64,000 nucleotides of DNA from REEB481 sp964586595 (GCA_964586595.1 CAZPHB010000003.1:1-64000), one strand, 5' to 3'; counted from the stretch's first letter, positions 24,749 through 34,276 are shown. The notes: generated by a model not told the origin, from the sequence alone. Translations and numbers: made by a program.

Positions 24749-27700
24749 TCAGCGCAGCAGCGTAATCACGCCTTTTTCACTGATGCGTTTGTCATAGGCG
24801 TTCACAAAGCTCAGGGTATAAACATACACGCCTTCAGGGGCTTCACTTCCGTCCCAGCTCTGCTCGGCATTATTGCTGCTGAAAACCATTTGTCCCCAGC
24901 GGTTGAACACCTTCAGCTCGTAAAGGCGGGCGCCGCGGGTGAGGGGTTTCCAGAGGTCGTTCAGTCCATCGCCGTTGGGTGTGAACGCCGTTGGGATTTG
25001 CAGGAAATATCCAATACCCACACGCAGCCAGGTGCTGAACGTATCGCTGCATCCTTTGCTGGTGCTCACAATCTGACGCAGCAACCAGCTTCCGGTATCT
25101 TTTGAACTCCAGGAAGGTACGCCGGAAGTAAAGAAGCTGCCGTGGGGCAGTTCCCAGTTCCAGGCGTCGGCGCCGTTGCTTTGGTCCGTGAACTGAACCA
25201 CGTCGAGTTCACGCGGGTCGGCAGGGGCGTAGCTGAAGCCGGCCTGCGGTTTTGGATACACTTCCAGCGCTTGCGAAACACTGTCGGCACAGCCCAGCAC
25301 ATTAAAGGATTTCAACTTCAGGATACTGATGCCCGGATTCAGGCGGATGCTGGTATCTGCACCACTGTAGCGCCTGCCATTCAGGGTGAAACGAACTCCC
25401 GTGCTGTTGTTACGCAATTGGAACGCAGCCGGTGCGCAGGCTGTGGTGTCTGACCACAACATCGCGGCAGTAGGCAAGGCTTCCACCGTTACCTGTACTT
25501 CTGCCGAAGGAGGATTGGCGGTACAGCCGTCGCTGACGGCAATCCTGTACTTTCGGGTTGTGCCCGGGCTCACGCTGATTTGTGCCGTATTCCCTGCGCT
25601 CAGGTTTGTGGATACATCCGTCCAGGTATAAGTATAGCCGCCCTTGCCGCCGCTTACGCTGCTGCGCAGCAGGGCCGAATTTCCAAAGCAAATGGCGGTA
25701 TCGGGGCTTGTGACAAGCTTCAGGTTGGGTAATACGGTTACGATGAGTTCATCGGTGTCGTTCTTCGCTGAACATCCATCTGACAGGATGACCCTATAGG
25801 TGGTATTCACCAATGGACTTGCGTTCAGGCTGTTTCCGCTTCCCAGTGAAACACCCGGATTGGCTTTGTTTTCCCAGCGATAAGTGTAAGTTCCGGTACC
25901 ACCAGTGCTCAACGCATTCATGGTCAGGCTGTTGCCGTAACACAGGACGGTATCATTGCCGATGCGCACGTCCAGCAGGGGACGCACCGTAACAGTTACT
26001 TTTTGGGTGTCATTCTTCACGGTACAACCATCCGACAATACTGCGCTGTACGTAGTTGTTGCGGCAGGTTGTACCTGATGTGTGCTGCCATTGGACAATC
26101 CCTGGCTCCACTGGATCAGGTGGCCGCTGCTCAAACCTCCGCTTGAAGCAGCTGAAAGGTTGGCTTTGGTGCCGGCACAAATGGTGGTATCACTGTTCAA
26201 CCTGAGTAACAGCGGCTGCCGCATCTGCACTGTAACCCGTGCGGTATCTTCTTTCACCGAACAGCCGTCGCTCAAGATGGCCATGTAACTCGTGGTGGAC
26301 GTGGGTTGTATCCATTTTGTCAGGCCATTGCCCAGGCCTTGGTTCCAGCGAACGGCATGGCCGCTTGTTTGACCGCCTTTTGTTGTGGCATTCAGCCAGA
26401 TTCCTCTTCCCTGGCATAAGATGGTGTCGCGGGAGAGGGTCAGATCCAATGGTTTCAATACGCGCACCAGCACGCTGGCCACGGCAGAATCAGGTGTGCA
26501 TCCGTCGAGCACACGAACGCGGTAACGGGTAGTGTCCAAGGGCGTAATGTTGATGGAAGCCGTGGTGAAGTTTCCGGGTGTCCACAAATACTGATATGTA
26601 GCGTTGCGACCACCGTTCACACGTGCGCTGAGCCGCACCGTTCTTCCATTACAAACTGTTGTGTCGTTGTTTACGGCAACTGCCAGCGGCGCACGCACCA
26701 GAACCACCACGCTGTCCTGGGCATCGTAGTTGGTGCACTGGTCATCCAGATTTACGGGGTAAACCGTTCTTGTCACAGGTTTCACCTGTATGCTTTTTCC
26801 GCTGGGGAAGCCTTGCCAGTTGAAGATGTAGCGGGTGCTGTCGCCACCGGTGCCCATGGCCATCAGGTCAATGGAAGAGCCGAAGCAAATCGTGGTATCA
26901 GGTGGCAGCAACAAGCGCAGCGGTGCGCGCACATGCAATACCGCAGCACTGCCGGGTTTCCTTGATTCGCAGAAGTTGCTGGCAAGGATGCGGTAACGAT
27001 TCTTGTTGCTGGCGTAAGTCAGGTTGTACAGCTTCAAGGTGGCAGAAGTGTCGCCGCTTAAGTCTGCCCAGCTTGTGCCATTGTCGGTGCTCCGTTGCCA
27101 TTGCAGGAAGGGTTTCTTGGCGGCGGTATAACTCATGGTCCATTCCACCGAATCGCCTTCACACTTCCAGGCATCAGCCGGGGTATTGGTGAACACCACG
27201 GGCGTATCCACGTCAATTTTGGCAGGACTGCTGTACACAAAGTTTCTGCACACATTCTGGTAGCGGTTTCGGTACAGGTAGTTTTTATTGGTCCAGGGGA
27301 AGTTGCCGATGCTCAGCGTATCGCCTATTTTTCCGGGAAGATGGATCCAGGTTTTTCCCGAATCGCTGCTGTACTGCCATTGTCTGCTTAAGGCCGCTGT
27401 TCCCGTTGCCCTGCTGAAGATGCTCATTGTACTTCCTGCACAAACCGTTTTGGAAAGTGGTTCAGTAACCACTGTGGGCGGCAACGGATTTACCGTCGGC
27501 GTAAAGGAAACACCCCGGGTTCTTGGGCCGATGGCGCCATTGGTTCCAACGGCCTGCAGCGAGAACCAGTAAGCGGTTCCGTTGTTCAATCCGGTAACGG
27601 TGAAGAACGTGTCGGTGGTATAAGCAATTTGCTCCATCAGGCTGTTTTTGCTTTGCAATACCTGATAACCAGCTGCGCCGGGTGTCCTGTTCCAGTAGAG

Positions 27701-29926
27701 ATGGATTTGCTTGTTGCAGGTTACAGCCTGTGGGGTATTGGCTAAGGAGTAAATGTGGAAGGTTGCATCGCTGATGTCGCTGAGTGCAGCCGTGCGTATG
27801 CGAATCAGCGCTTTGCGCGTATTCAGGCCGGCCGGTGCGTTGTTCCAGGTGAAGTACCGATTGGTATTGGCCAGGCCGGTGGTGATGGAATTCCAGGTGC
27901 TGCCGCTGTCGGCGCTGTATTCAATGGTATAGGTTCCACTCACGTCAAACGCGTCCCAGGCGATGGTTTGCGCAGCCGTTGCGGTGGGCGGTACGAATGA
28001 TTCCAAGCCGTTTGGGTAAGTAACCCTGATGTATGGTTTGATGCCCAAATGGCTTACGGTGAACGCTTCATTAGTGCCGGTAATCTTGGTACCTTTCACG
28101 CGTATCACCCATTTCCCGGAAGGGGGATTGTCCACGTAACACTGTTCGGCATTGTTCAGACTGTCGCGTTTGCGCACGGCAAGGCAGGTATGACATGCGG
28201 GGTTCAGGGTCCAAGGCAGGTAAACCTGTCCCAGAGAATCTGTAATTTCCAGATCCAAATCGTTCACCAGAGAAGGTGCAGCGCTGGCTGCGGCTTCAGG
28301 ATCATCCCAAACAAGCATCACTTTAAAGCGGGATGTGCCGGGTGCCACGTACACGGTATCTGTCCATAAGTTCCCGTGGGAGATGCTGTCCGACTTCCAC
28401 AGCCCTTGTTCGATTACTTCAGCCGCGGTAATGCCATTGATGCGTCCAAAGCCAAAGGCGTAGTCCGGTCCTACATTCCCAATTTCGTCGCAGGTATTGC
28501 ATACAATTGCTTTCAGGGTATGTGCCCAGGGCATCTTGTTGCTGTTCACCTGTTTGAATCGTTCGTGCAGCAAAGCGATGGTTCCTGTTGCGCCGGGACA
28601 AGACATCGAAGTTCCGTTCCATCCGCCCTGGTACGTGTTGTTTGGCATTGTAGAATACACACTCACGCCCTGCGCACAGATTTCGGGTTTCATCCTTCCG
28701 TCGCGCATGGGGCCGTAACTGTGGAAGCTGCTGTTGCCGTCGGTAGCGGTGAGCGCGCCTACGGTGATGTTGTTTTTCGCTGCCTGGAAGCCCCCGTTGA
28801 TGGTGCGGTAACCTCCTGTGGCGCAGTTGCTGGAACGAGAGTTGCCGGAGCTGAACTGATGGCTCAGGTAGGGATATTTATTCACCAGCACATCCAATGC
28901 CCGGCTGATGCCATCATAGGTGCCGCGGGTAGGGCAGGGATCTGATCCATAGCCATAGGAGTTGTTGGTCATTACGATGCTGTCGCGGCGTGCAGCAGTA
29001 TCCATTTCCGCAGGAATATTGCCGTTAAAATTCCAACTAAACACGTGTGCTTTGGGCGCCATGCCCTGAGCGAACGGGTCAATCACGCCACCGCTGATCA
29101 TGGTTCCGGCCACGTGCGTAGCATGGTTTCCATTGGCACCAGCTACAAATGCCTCTTTCCGAATCATTCGGTCGTTGTAATCCACATGCAAGCCGGCTCC
29201 GGCACCGTCCCATTCGCCAATGACAATTCCCTGGCCCAGCAGGTCGCGCCCTTTGGGCTTGGGCATGTTCAGGGTGAAGGCACGGTGGTTTACCCTGCCG
29301 GGGTAATTGTGCATTTCCAGCGGAGGCGATGTTGGTTCAATCCAGTAGATGCCGTTGATTTCAGCCAAGCGAATTAATGCGGTGCGGTTCCCGGCAACTT
29401 CGAAATAGTGAAATTGTGCGGCGTGTTCCACAATCTGCAATCCATTGACTAGCAGCGCTTTGTTGATCACTTCGGAAGCAAATCCAGCAGGATAAAAAAC
29501 ACGCAACTGCCAGCGGTCTGTACCCACTTCCGTCCATGACGGCAAGGAGTCCTTTTCTAAGTTCAGTTCAGACTTCCAGGAAGGCTTGATGGTACTGATG
29601 GCCCATACTCCAAAATCCTTGAGGTCTTTGCCGGAAGCTATGGGTTTCACCGAAGCGTACCAGCTTAGTTCAGGGATGTATTGAAGCAATTCAATTCCCG
29701 CCAAGCTCAGTTCGCTTCTCACATCCTTGGCAGGCATTGCGCTGAACTGCAAAAGCATGAGCGCGTCATCTGTTCCTGAAATATTCGGAACGCGTGTTTC
29801 GGCGTCAAGGTAAACGGTTTCACTTTTCAGCCGTATCGGCAAGCCCTGCGCTTGCAGGATGGTATTTGTACCTAAAACGCTGAACAGGCTTGCGAAGACA
29901 AAAATGCTGCGGTAAAGTCTTTTCAT
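24749..29926 (-). CDS. T9SS type B secreted subtilisin-like (S8) protease with tandem beta repeats
   Basis: A 1725-aa protein from the ATG at 29926 (MKRLYRSIFVFASLFSVLGTNTILQAQ); a TTG 18 nt upstream would add six residues. The S8 triad is D240 (GEWDGAG), H268 (GNHATHVAGT) and S440 (NGTSMSCPGATG), with oxyanion Asn362 (SSGN). A P-domain-like and fibronectin/Ig-like part follows. About six tandem ~85-aa units each open with 'xDTTICxG' and contain 'VxLSDGC'. The C-terminus 'PTAFTPNGDGLNDLWKP ... LKVFNRWGQMVFSS ... WDG ... PEGVYVYTL' is the CHU_C/type B T9SS domain. A TATTTTTG box lies 15 nt before the ATG. It is a cell-surface or released protease. Confidence 0.92.
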   Translation of the reverse strand: MKRLYRSIFVFASLFSVLGTNTILQAQGLPIRLKSETVYLDAETRVPNISGTDDALMLLQFSAMPAKDVRSELSLAGIELLQYIPELSWYASVKPIASGKDLKDFGVWAISTIKPSWKSELNLEKDSLPSWTEVGTDRWQLRVFYPAGFASEVINKALLVNGLQIVEHAAQFHYFEVAGNRTALIRLAEINGIYWIEPTSPPLEMHNYPGRVNHRAFTLNMPKPKGRDLLGQGIVIGEWDGAGAGLHVDYNDRMIRKEAFVAGANGNHATHVAGTMISGGVIDPFAQGMAPKAHVFSWNFNGNIPAEMDTAARRDSIVMTNNSYGYGSDPCPTRGTYDGISRALDVLVNKYPYLSHQFSSGNSRSSNCATGGYRTINGGFQAAKNNITVGALTATDGNSSFHSYGPMRDGRMKPEICAQGVSVYSTMPNNTYQGGWNGTSMSCPGATGTIALLHERFKQVNSNKMPWAHTLKAIVCNTCDEIGNVGPDYAFGFGRINGITAAEVIEQGLWKSDSISHGNLWTDTVYVAPGTSRFKVMLVWDDPEAAASAAPSLVNDLDLEITDSLGQVYLPWTLNPACHTCLAVRKRDSLNNAEQCYVDNPPSGKWVIRVKGTKITGTNEAFTVSHLGIKPYIRVTYPNGLESFVPPTATAAQTIAWDAFDVSGTYTIEYSADSGSTWNSITTGLANTNRYFTWNNAPAGLNTRKALIRIRTAALSDISDATFHIYSLANTPQAVTCNKQIHLYWNRTPGAAGYQVLQSKNSLMEQIAYTTDTFFTVTGLNNGTAYWFSLQAVGTNGAIGPRTRGVSFTPTVNPLPPTVVTEPLSKTVCAGSTMSIFSRATGTAALSRQWQYSSDSGKTWIHLPGKIGDTLSIGNFPWTNKNYLYRNRYQNVCRNFVYSSPAKIDVDTPVVFTNTPADAWKCEGDSVEWTMSYTAAKKPFLQWQRSTDNGTSWADLSGDTSATLKLYNLTYASNKNRYRILASNFCESRKPGSAAVLHVRAPLRLLLPPDTTICFGSSIDLMAMGTGGDSTRYIFNWQGFPSGKSIQVKPVTRTVYPVNLDDQCTNYDAQDSVVVLVRAPLAVAVNNDTTVCNGRTVRLSARVNGGRNATYQYLWTPGNFTTASINITPLDTTRYRVRVLDGCTPDSAVASVLVRVLKPLDLTLSRDTILCQGRGIWLNATTKGGQTSGHAVRWNQGLGNGLTKWIQPTSTTSYMAILSDGCSVKEDTARVTVQMRQPLLLRLNSDTTICAGTKANLSAASSGGLSSGHLIQWSQGLSNGSTHQVQPAATTTYSAVLSDGCTVKNDTQKVTVTVRPLLDVRIGNDTVLCYGNSLTMNALSTGGTGTYTYRWENKANPGVSLGSGNSLNASPLVNTTYRVILSDGCSAKNDTDELIVTVLPNLKLVTSPDTAICFGNSALLRSSVSGGKGGYTYTWTDVSTNLSAGNTAQISVSPGTTRKYRIAVSDGCTANPPSAEVQVTVEALPTAAMLWSDTTACAPAAFQLRNNSTGVRFTLNGRRYSGADTSIRLNPGISILKLKSFNVLGCADSVSQALEVYPKPQAGFSYAPADPRELDVVQFTDQSNGADAWNWELPHGSFFTSGVPSWSSKDTGSWLLRQIVSTSKGCSDTFSTWLRVGIGYFLQIPTAFTPNGDGLNDLWKPLTRGARLYELKVFNRWGQMVFSSNNAEQSWDGSEAPEGVYVYTLSFVNAYDKRISEKGVITLLR

Positions 29927-29965
29927 AAGATTCCCCTCTGACAAAAATATGACATTACCCGTTGT

Positions 29966-30976
29966 TCAACACCAACGTAATAAGGTCTTGTTCCATGCAA
30001 ATCCTTGTTCCATAAGAGATTGATATAATTTGTCGTGATTTTCATAAGTAGATAAAGTGGAAATAAGCAAGATGTCATCACTGTATTTCAACTGTTCCAA
30101 ACCATAGATGCTTTGTCCCCTGATTACGTTGCCTGCACCCTGAGGTCTTTCGCTGAACCATTGAAACGATTGCCCTGCGGGAAGAAGCTCGGTGATCATT
30201 TTACCCTTCTTCCCATGTCCCAGAATGCAGAGTTTACGTTTTGAAAGATCAAAACACTGCTGAAGCATATCCACTTTCAGGCGCATAAACGCTTCGGTTT
30301 TAAAGCCCTCATGCCCGCGCGACATGCGTTTATTGTGCTGCCGCCAAAGGTGACAAAGTTCCATCACGGGCAGCACGCTGAATCCGGCCCGATAAAAGCG
30401 GAACATCAGCTCGTAATCATCCGGGTAGATGTCGTATTCAAATGCCTGGATGTTCAATAAATCTTCCCGAAACGCCATCCAGCAGGGGCTGGGCACCACA
30501 CATTCCCGCCAAATCCAGTCCCAGTAATCCTGCTTGTCGCAGCGTTCGTTCAGCCAATCTGCATAATAACGGGTGCCGATGCCCACAGCTTCTTCCGGAA
30601 AGAACTGCACTTTGCCGGTACTCAGAAATCCACGGCCCTTTTGCAGCAGCGGAGCGGCCAGCCATTCCAGTTTTTGCGCGGGCATGATGTCGTCGGCATC
30701 CATGCGGGTGAGCAGCCTTCCGCTGGCCATGCTGAGTCCGAAGCGGTTGGCGGCCACCAGTCCGGATCCGGGATTGTCCACCGCTACAAACCGGGCATCG
30801 GCAGCGGCGAAGGCAAGCGCAATATTCCTCGATTCATCCACAGAGCCGTCGTTCACCATCATCACCTCGAAGTTGCCCAGGCTTTGCGCGGCAATGGATT
30901 CCAGGCATTCCTGCAGCCAGGGCGCCGCATTGCGGTATGGAAGGAGGATGGAGATGAGGGGCGCCCCGTTGGACAT
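29966..30976 (-). CDS. Family 2 glycosyltransferase with extra C-terminal Rossmann-like domain
   Basis: A 336-aa protein. The GT-A fold occupies about residues 1-235: 'ISILLPYRNAAPWLQECLESIAAQS', 'VNDGS', and 'LLTRMDADDIM', the DxD-type metal site. From about residue 245, 'KLCILGHGKKGKMITELLPAGQSFQWF' looks like a small nucleotide-binding or PglD-like fold, continuing to 'GQSIYGLEQLKYSDDILLISTLS'. This second domain is not part of the basic GT2 module. It is probably involved in polysaccharide or glycan synthesis. It sits alone, outside any polysaccharide cluster, just upstream of the subtilase on the same strand. Confidence 0.85.
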   Translation of the reverse strand: MSNGAPLISILLPYRNAAPWLQECLESIAAQSLGNFEVMMVNDGSVDESRNIALAFAAADARFVAVDNPGSGLVAANRFGLSMASGRLLTRMDADDIMPAQKLEWLAAPLLQKGRGFLSTGKVQFFPEEAVGIGTRYYADWLNERCDKQDYWDWIWRECVVPSPCWMAFREDLLNIQAFEYDIYPDDYELMFRFYRAGFSVLPVMELCHLWRQHNKRMSRGHEGFKTEAFMRLKVDMLQQCFDLSKRKLCILGHGKKGKMITELLPAGQSFQWFSERPQGAGNVIRGQSIYGLEQLKYSDDILLISTLSTYENHDKLYQSLMEQGFAWNKTLLRWC

Positions 30977-31732
30977 GAAGATGCAATGTTAGGTTGATTT
31001 TACTGGAAGTTCTGGAGCCTGTCATGGTGTCCCTCGACTCCGCTCGGGAACCAAGCCTGTCATGGTGCTGAAAGTCCCGGGCGACCGTAGGGAGTCCCGA
31101 GCTTAGCCTCGGGGGAGCTTGCCGAGGGACATGGAGCCTGCCCCCTTTGTCATCCAGAGCCTGCCGAAGGATGGACAAAATCTAGACTCACGAACCAATA
31201 CACCCGCTCCAACTTATCCAGTCAGAAGGTATCCGTGCTTTAAATGAATTTTAACTAATGCACATAAATGCAACCATTACCTTATTTCATCTTACTTTTT
31301 CCTTGATGAAAAAGTAAGCAAAAAATCAAGGCTGAAAAGTCTGGAAGGCCTTCCACTTACAATCAGCCGAATGCTATCGGCGATCTCCTCCCCGCATCGC
31401 AAGCTTGCGGGGCAGGCGCAACGGTTTATACCAAAATACATTCTTTAGCCTGCGAATGACAAGCGGTTGTTTACTGCGTTTAACACCTTTCATCCTTGAA
31501 GGCCGGTCCTTTTGTTGAGGTTTTCTCTTGTTTCTTTTTCAATCTGCAATGAGACTTTAAGAGTACGATGCCTGTCATGGTGCTGAAAGTCCCGGGGCAA
31601 GCGTGCGTCTCAGCCACCGGCAGGACTTTGCTTCGTTGCAGATGGTTTCCCCGAGGCTGGGCTCGGGACAAGCGAGTGCCTCAGCCACCATGACCTTTAG
31701 CAAATTCCATATTTGCCCTTCAAATTTGCAGC
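30977..31732. repeat. 750-nt repeat-rich intergenic region
   Basis: No gene was found here. It contains GTCATGGTG/CTCGGGA palindromic units (31020-31140 and 31575-31692) with GTCATGGTGCTGAAAGTCCCGG present twice almost identically. It also holds a 10-bp-stem hairpin CTTACTTTTT...AAAAAGTAAG (31291-31318, loop CCTTGATG) and a CCCCGCA...TTGCGGGG inverted repeat (31390-31412). The units ending CTCAGCCACC link it to the repeats at 18.7 and 24.5 kb. Confidence 0.7.
31721..31728 (+). promoter_or_regulatory. CAAATTTG -7-like box for the FAD-linked oxidase
   Basis: This TAnnTTTG variant ends exactly 4 nt before the ATG at 31733. TTTA at 31696-31699 is a possible -33 element, 21 nt upstream. Confidence 0.45.
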
Positions 31733-33136
31733 ATGGGCCATCCATACCAACAGCCGGGCAAGGCAGATTTCGATTTTTTCAGCGCGCTGCTTGGATCCGA
31801 TGCGGTGCTGGTTTCTGAAACAGACCGGCAGCGCTACGCTTCCGACTATACCGAAGATCTTTCCTTCCTGCCCGACTGCGTGCTGTTGCCCGATACCGCC
31901 GAGAAAGTAGCGGCCATCCTGGCATATTGCAACGAACACCAGATTCCCGTAACGCCGCGCGGGGCCGGCACCGGACTGAGCGGCGGCTCCCTGCCTGTGT
32001 GTGGCGGCGTAAGCCTTGCTACCGAAAAGCTGAACCGCATCCTGAGCATTGATGCCGAGAATTTTCAGGCCACGGTGGAGCCCGGCGTCATCAACGAGGT
32101 GTTCCGCAGCGCGGTGGAGGCCCAGGGGCTTTTCTATCCACCCGATCCTGCCAGCAAGGGCTCCTGCTTCCTGGGTGGAAATATTGCCCACAGCAGCGGC
32201 GGACCCAAAGCGGTGAAATACGGCACCACCCGCGACTATGTGCTCAACCTGCAGGTGGCGCTGCCCGACGGCAGCCTTATCTGGACCGGCGCCAATACCG
32301 TGAAGAACTCCACGGGCTACAACCTCACCCAACTTATGGTGGGCAGCGAAGGAACGCTGGGCATCGTGACGGCCATCGTGTTCCGCCTCATCAGTCTGCC
32401 GAAACACAAGCTGCTGCTGCTCGCGCCCTTCGCCAACCCCGTGCAGGCCTGCAGGGCGGTGAATGCGGTGCTGCTGGCCGGCTTCAACCCTTCGGCCCTG
32501 GAACTGATGGAGCAGAGCGGCGTGGCCTTGTCGGCAGAAGCCACGAAGACACCTTTTCCCCTGCGCGACGATGCCGAAAGCTGGTTGCTGCTGGAGCTGG
32601 ATGGCAACGATCCGGAATTGCTCATGCAGGAGGCTGAACAACTGTTCCCCCTGCTGGAGCAGGAAGGCGCGCTGGAGGTGCTGCTGGCGGATACGGATGC
32701 CCTCAAAGAACAATGGTGGAAGGTGCGGCGCAGCATTGGCGAGGTGGTAAAAAGTGCCAGTGTGTATAAGGAAGAAGATACCGTGGTGCCTCGCTTTGCC
32801 CTGCCGCAACTGATGGAAGGCGTGAAGGAAATCGCGGGCCGCTACGGTTTTCGCACGGTGTGCTACGGTCATGCCGGCGACGGCAACCTGCACGTGAACA
32901 TCCTGCGCGATGCACTCACAGATGCCCAATGGAATGAAGAGGTGCCCAAGGGCATCCGCGAAATTTTTAGCCTTTGCCGCGAACTCGGCGGCACCATCAG
33001 TGGAGAGCATGGCGTGGGCCTGGTGCAGAAAGACTACCTCGACATTGTATTCTCAGCAAAACACTTCGCATTGATGCGCGGCATCAAACAGGTATTCGAT
33101 CCGAAAGGCATCCTGAACCCGGGGAAGTGGGTGTGA
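31733..33136 (+). CDS. FAD-linked oxidase (GlcD/D-lactate dehydrogenase family)
   Basis: A 467-aa flavoprotein that probably oxidises a 2-hydroxy acid such as D-lactate or glycolate. The PCMH FAD-binding domain has 'PVTPRGAGTGLSGGSLP' (about residue 75), 'VEPGVINEVFRSAVEAQGLFYPPDPASKGSCFLGGNIAHSSGG' and 'VGSEGTLGIVTAI'. The FAD-oxidase C domain ends with 'GHAGDGNLHVNIL' (metal-binding His residues), 'GTISGEHGVGLVQK' and 'FDPKGILNPGK'. The length fits GlcD-type single-domain enzymes without the Fe-S extension. It is monocistronic, and the substrate cannot be told from the sequence. Confidence 0.9.
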   Translation: MGHPYQQPGKADFDFFSALLGSDAVLVSETDRQRYASDYTEDLSFLPDCVLLPDTAEKVAAILAYCNEHQIPVTPRGAGTGLSGGSLPVCGGVSLATEKLNRILSIDAENFQATVEPGVINEVFRSAVEAQGLFYPPDPASKGSCFLGGNIAHSSGGPKAVKYGTTRDYVLNLQVALPDGSLIWTGANTVKNSTGYNLTQLMVGSEGTLGIVTAIVFRLISLPKHKLLLLAPFANPVQACRAVNAVLLAGFNPSALELMEQSGVALSAEATKTPFPLRDDAESWLLLELDGNDPELLMQEAEQLFPLLEQEGALEVLLADTDALKEQWWKVRRSIGEVVKSASVYKEEDTVVPRFALPQLMEGVKEIAGRYGFRTVCYGHAGDGNLHVNILRDALTDAQWNEEVPKGIREIFSLCRELGGTISGEHGVGLVQKDYLDIVFSAKHFALMRGIKQVFDPKGILNPGKWV

Positions 33137-33231
33137 AGCGTAGGCTGGAGGAAAACAGAAACCTCTGCTTAAAATGCTTTTGAAAACATAAAAAGGCTTA
33201 ACTTCGTTCAAATAATAAAATAGTTCATCAA

Positions 33232-33699
33232 ATGATACCTGAGCGCAAGCGGAAGTCCGGAGGCTATGATCGTTACGACACCCTGGTGAGCATCCTGGGC
33301 AGAAAATACATTCATGGTTCTGTAGAGAGTTCCTTTGATTTCATCCGGATTGCCCGTAATGGGGTGAATGCGCAGGTAATCAGGAATTTTAGCAAGTACT
33401 TCAGGCTTACCCGCGACCGCACTGCCGAACTCTTGCAGGTTTCAGAACCCACCATCTACCGCTGGACGCGCGAAGAAAAGTTGCTGGATAAGAATTATTC
33501 CGTGCAGTTGTTCGAGCTGGCAGACTTATTCCTGTACGGTGAGGAAGTATTTCAAAACCGAGAACACTTTTTTAAATGGGCAGAACTGCCGAATGTTGCC
33601 TTGGGGGGTATGGAGCCCCTGCAATTACTTGAAGTTCCGGGAGGCATTTCGAAGGTGCGCGATCTGCTTGGCAGAATTCAATACGGCGTGTACAGCTGA
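33232..33699 (+). CDS. Xre/MbcA/ParS-type antitoxin (DUF2384)
   Basis: A 155-aa protein. A helix-turn-helix-like segment lies at about 45-85 (FSKYFRLTRDRTAELLQVSEPTIYRWTREEKLLDKNYSVQLFELADLFLYGEEVF). The DUF2384 toxin-binding domain ends in the signature 'GGMEPLQLLEVPGGISKVRDLLGRIQYGVYS'. It neutralises the RES-domain toxin encoded 5 nt downstream and, by analogy with other Xre-RES pairs, probably autoregulates the operon. The pair is complete, unlike the antitoxin/Doc remnant at 18.9 kb. Confidence 0.9.
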   Translation: MIPERKRKSGGYDRYDTLVSILGRKYIHGSVESSFDFIRIARNGVNAQVIRNFSKYFRLTRDRTAELLQVSEPTIYRWTREEKLLDKNYSVQLFELADLFLYGEEVFQNREHFFKWAELPNVALGGMEPLQLLEVPGGISKVRDLLGRIQYGVYS

Positions 33700-33704
33700 T
33701 TCCC

Positions 33705-34166
33705 GTGCAGGTTTTTCGGCTTGCAAACAGCGTTTATTGCGATGACCTCAGCGGTATCGGTGCAGCACTGTATCCTGGCCGATGGAACAAACCCGGAGTT
33801 CCGGTGCTGTACACCAGTGAACGTGCGGAAACAGCCTTGCTGGAGCAGTTGGTTCATGTCCCGCCACTCATGTTGCCTGATTTGACCTTGCTCAGTCTGA
33901 AAATTCCCGATGATTCCATCTTGGAACTGAACACGAATGATTTACCCGAAAACTGGTATCATTTCCCCGCACCAGCACAGCTCACGGAAATCGGACAGGC
34001 ATGGATAGAAGCCGGAGATTATCTGGCGCTCATGGTGCCCAGTGCCGTGATGCATTCGTCCCGAAATGTGCTGCTGAACACGCGACATCCACGGATGCGG
34101 GAAGTGACCATTTTATCGAAGGAGCTATTTTATTTCGATACCCGTTTGTTGCGTCACCCTGTTTGA
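33705..34166 (+). CDS. RES-domain toxin (NAD+-depleting type)
   Basis: A 153-aa protein. It starts at GTG 33705 (VQVFRLANSVYCDDLSG), 5 nt after the antitoxin stop; no ATG is available near the conserved N-terminus 'VFRLAN'. RES motifs are visible: Arg in 'YPGRWNKPGVPVLYTSERAETALLEQLVH' with the SE and the following E, and Ser in 'VPSAVMHSSRNVLLNTRHP'. Characterised RES toxins degrade NAD+. The C-terminus 'LSKELFYFDTRLL' matches the family end. The length is typical and no inactivating change is seen. Confidence 0.9.
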   Translation: MQVFRLANSVYCDDLSGIGAALYPGRWNKPGVPVLYTSERAETALLEQLVHVPPLMLPDLTLLSLKIPDDSILELNTNDLPENWYHFPAPAQLTEIGQAWIEAGDYLALMVPSAVMHSSRNVLLNTRHPRMREVTILSKELFYFDTRLLRHPV

Positions 34167-34268
34167 TGCAGCGGCACCTCAGCAGAAATAATTAGGCAGC
34201 CCTGATTTCGAAGCATTTTGGGAAAGCCCCTGTGTAAAACTCTGCAGCGGCAGCCCGTTCCGGCTTCC

Positions 34269-34276
34269 TATTTTTG
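34269..34276 (+). promoter_or_regulatory. TATTTTTG -7 box for parE
   Basis: The box ends exactly 4 nt before the parE ATG at 34281 and so fixes that start against the longer frame from 34218. Confidence 0.55.

Noticed and set aside
31697..33010. Long minus-strand open frame opposite the FAD-linked oxidase
   Set aside because: Antisense shadow of a GC-rich, well-conserved gene; the sense protein shows all family motifs and the antisense one shows none.
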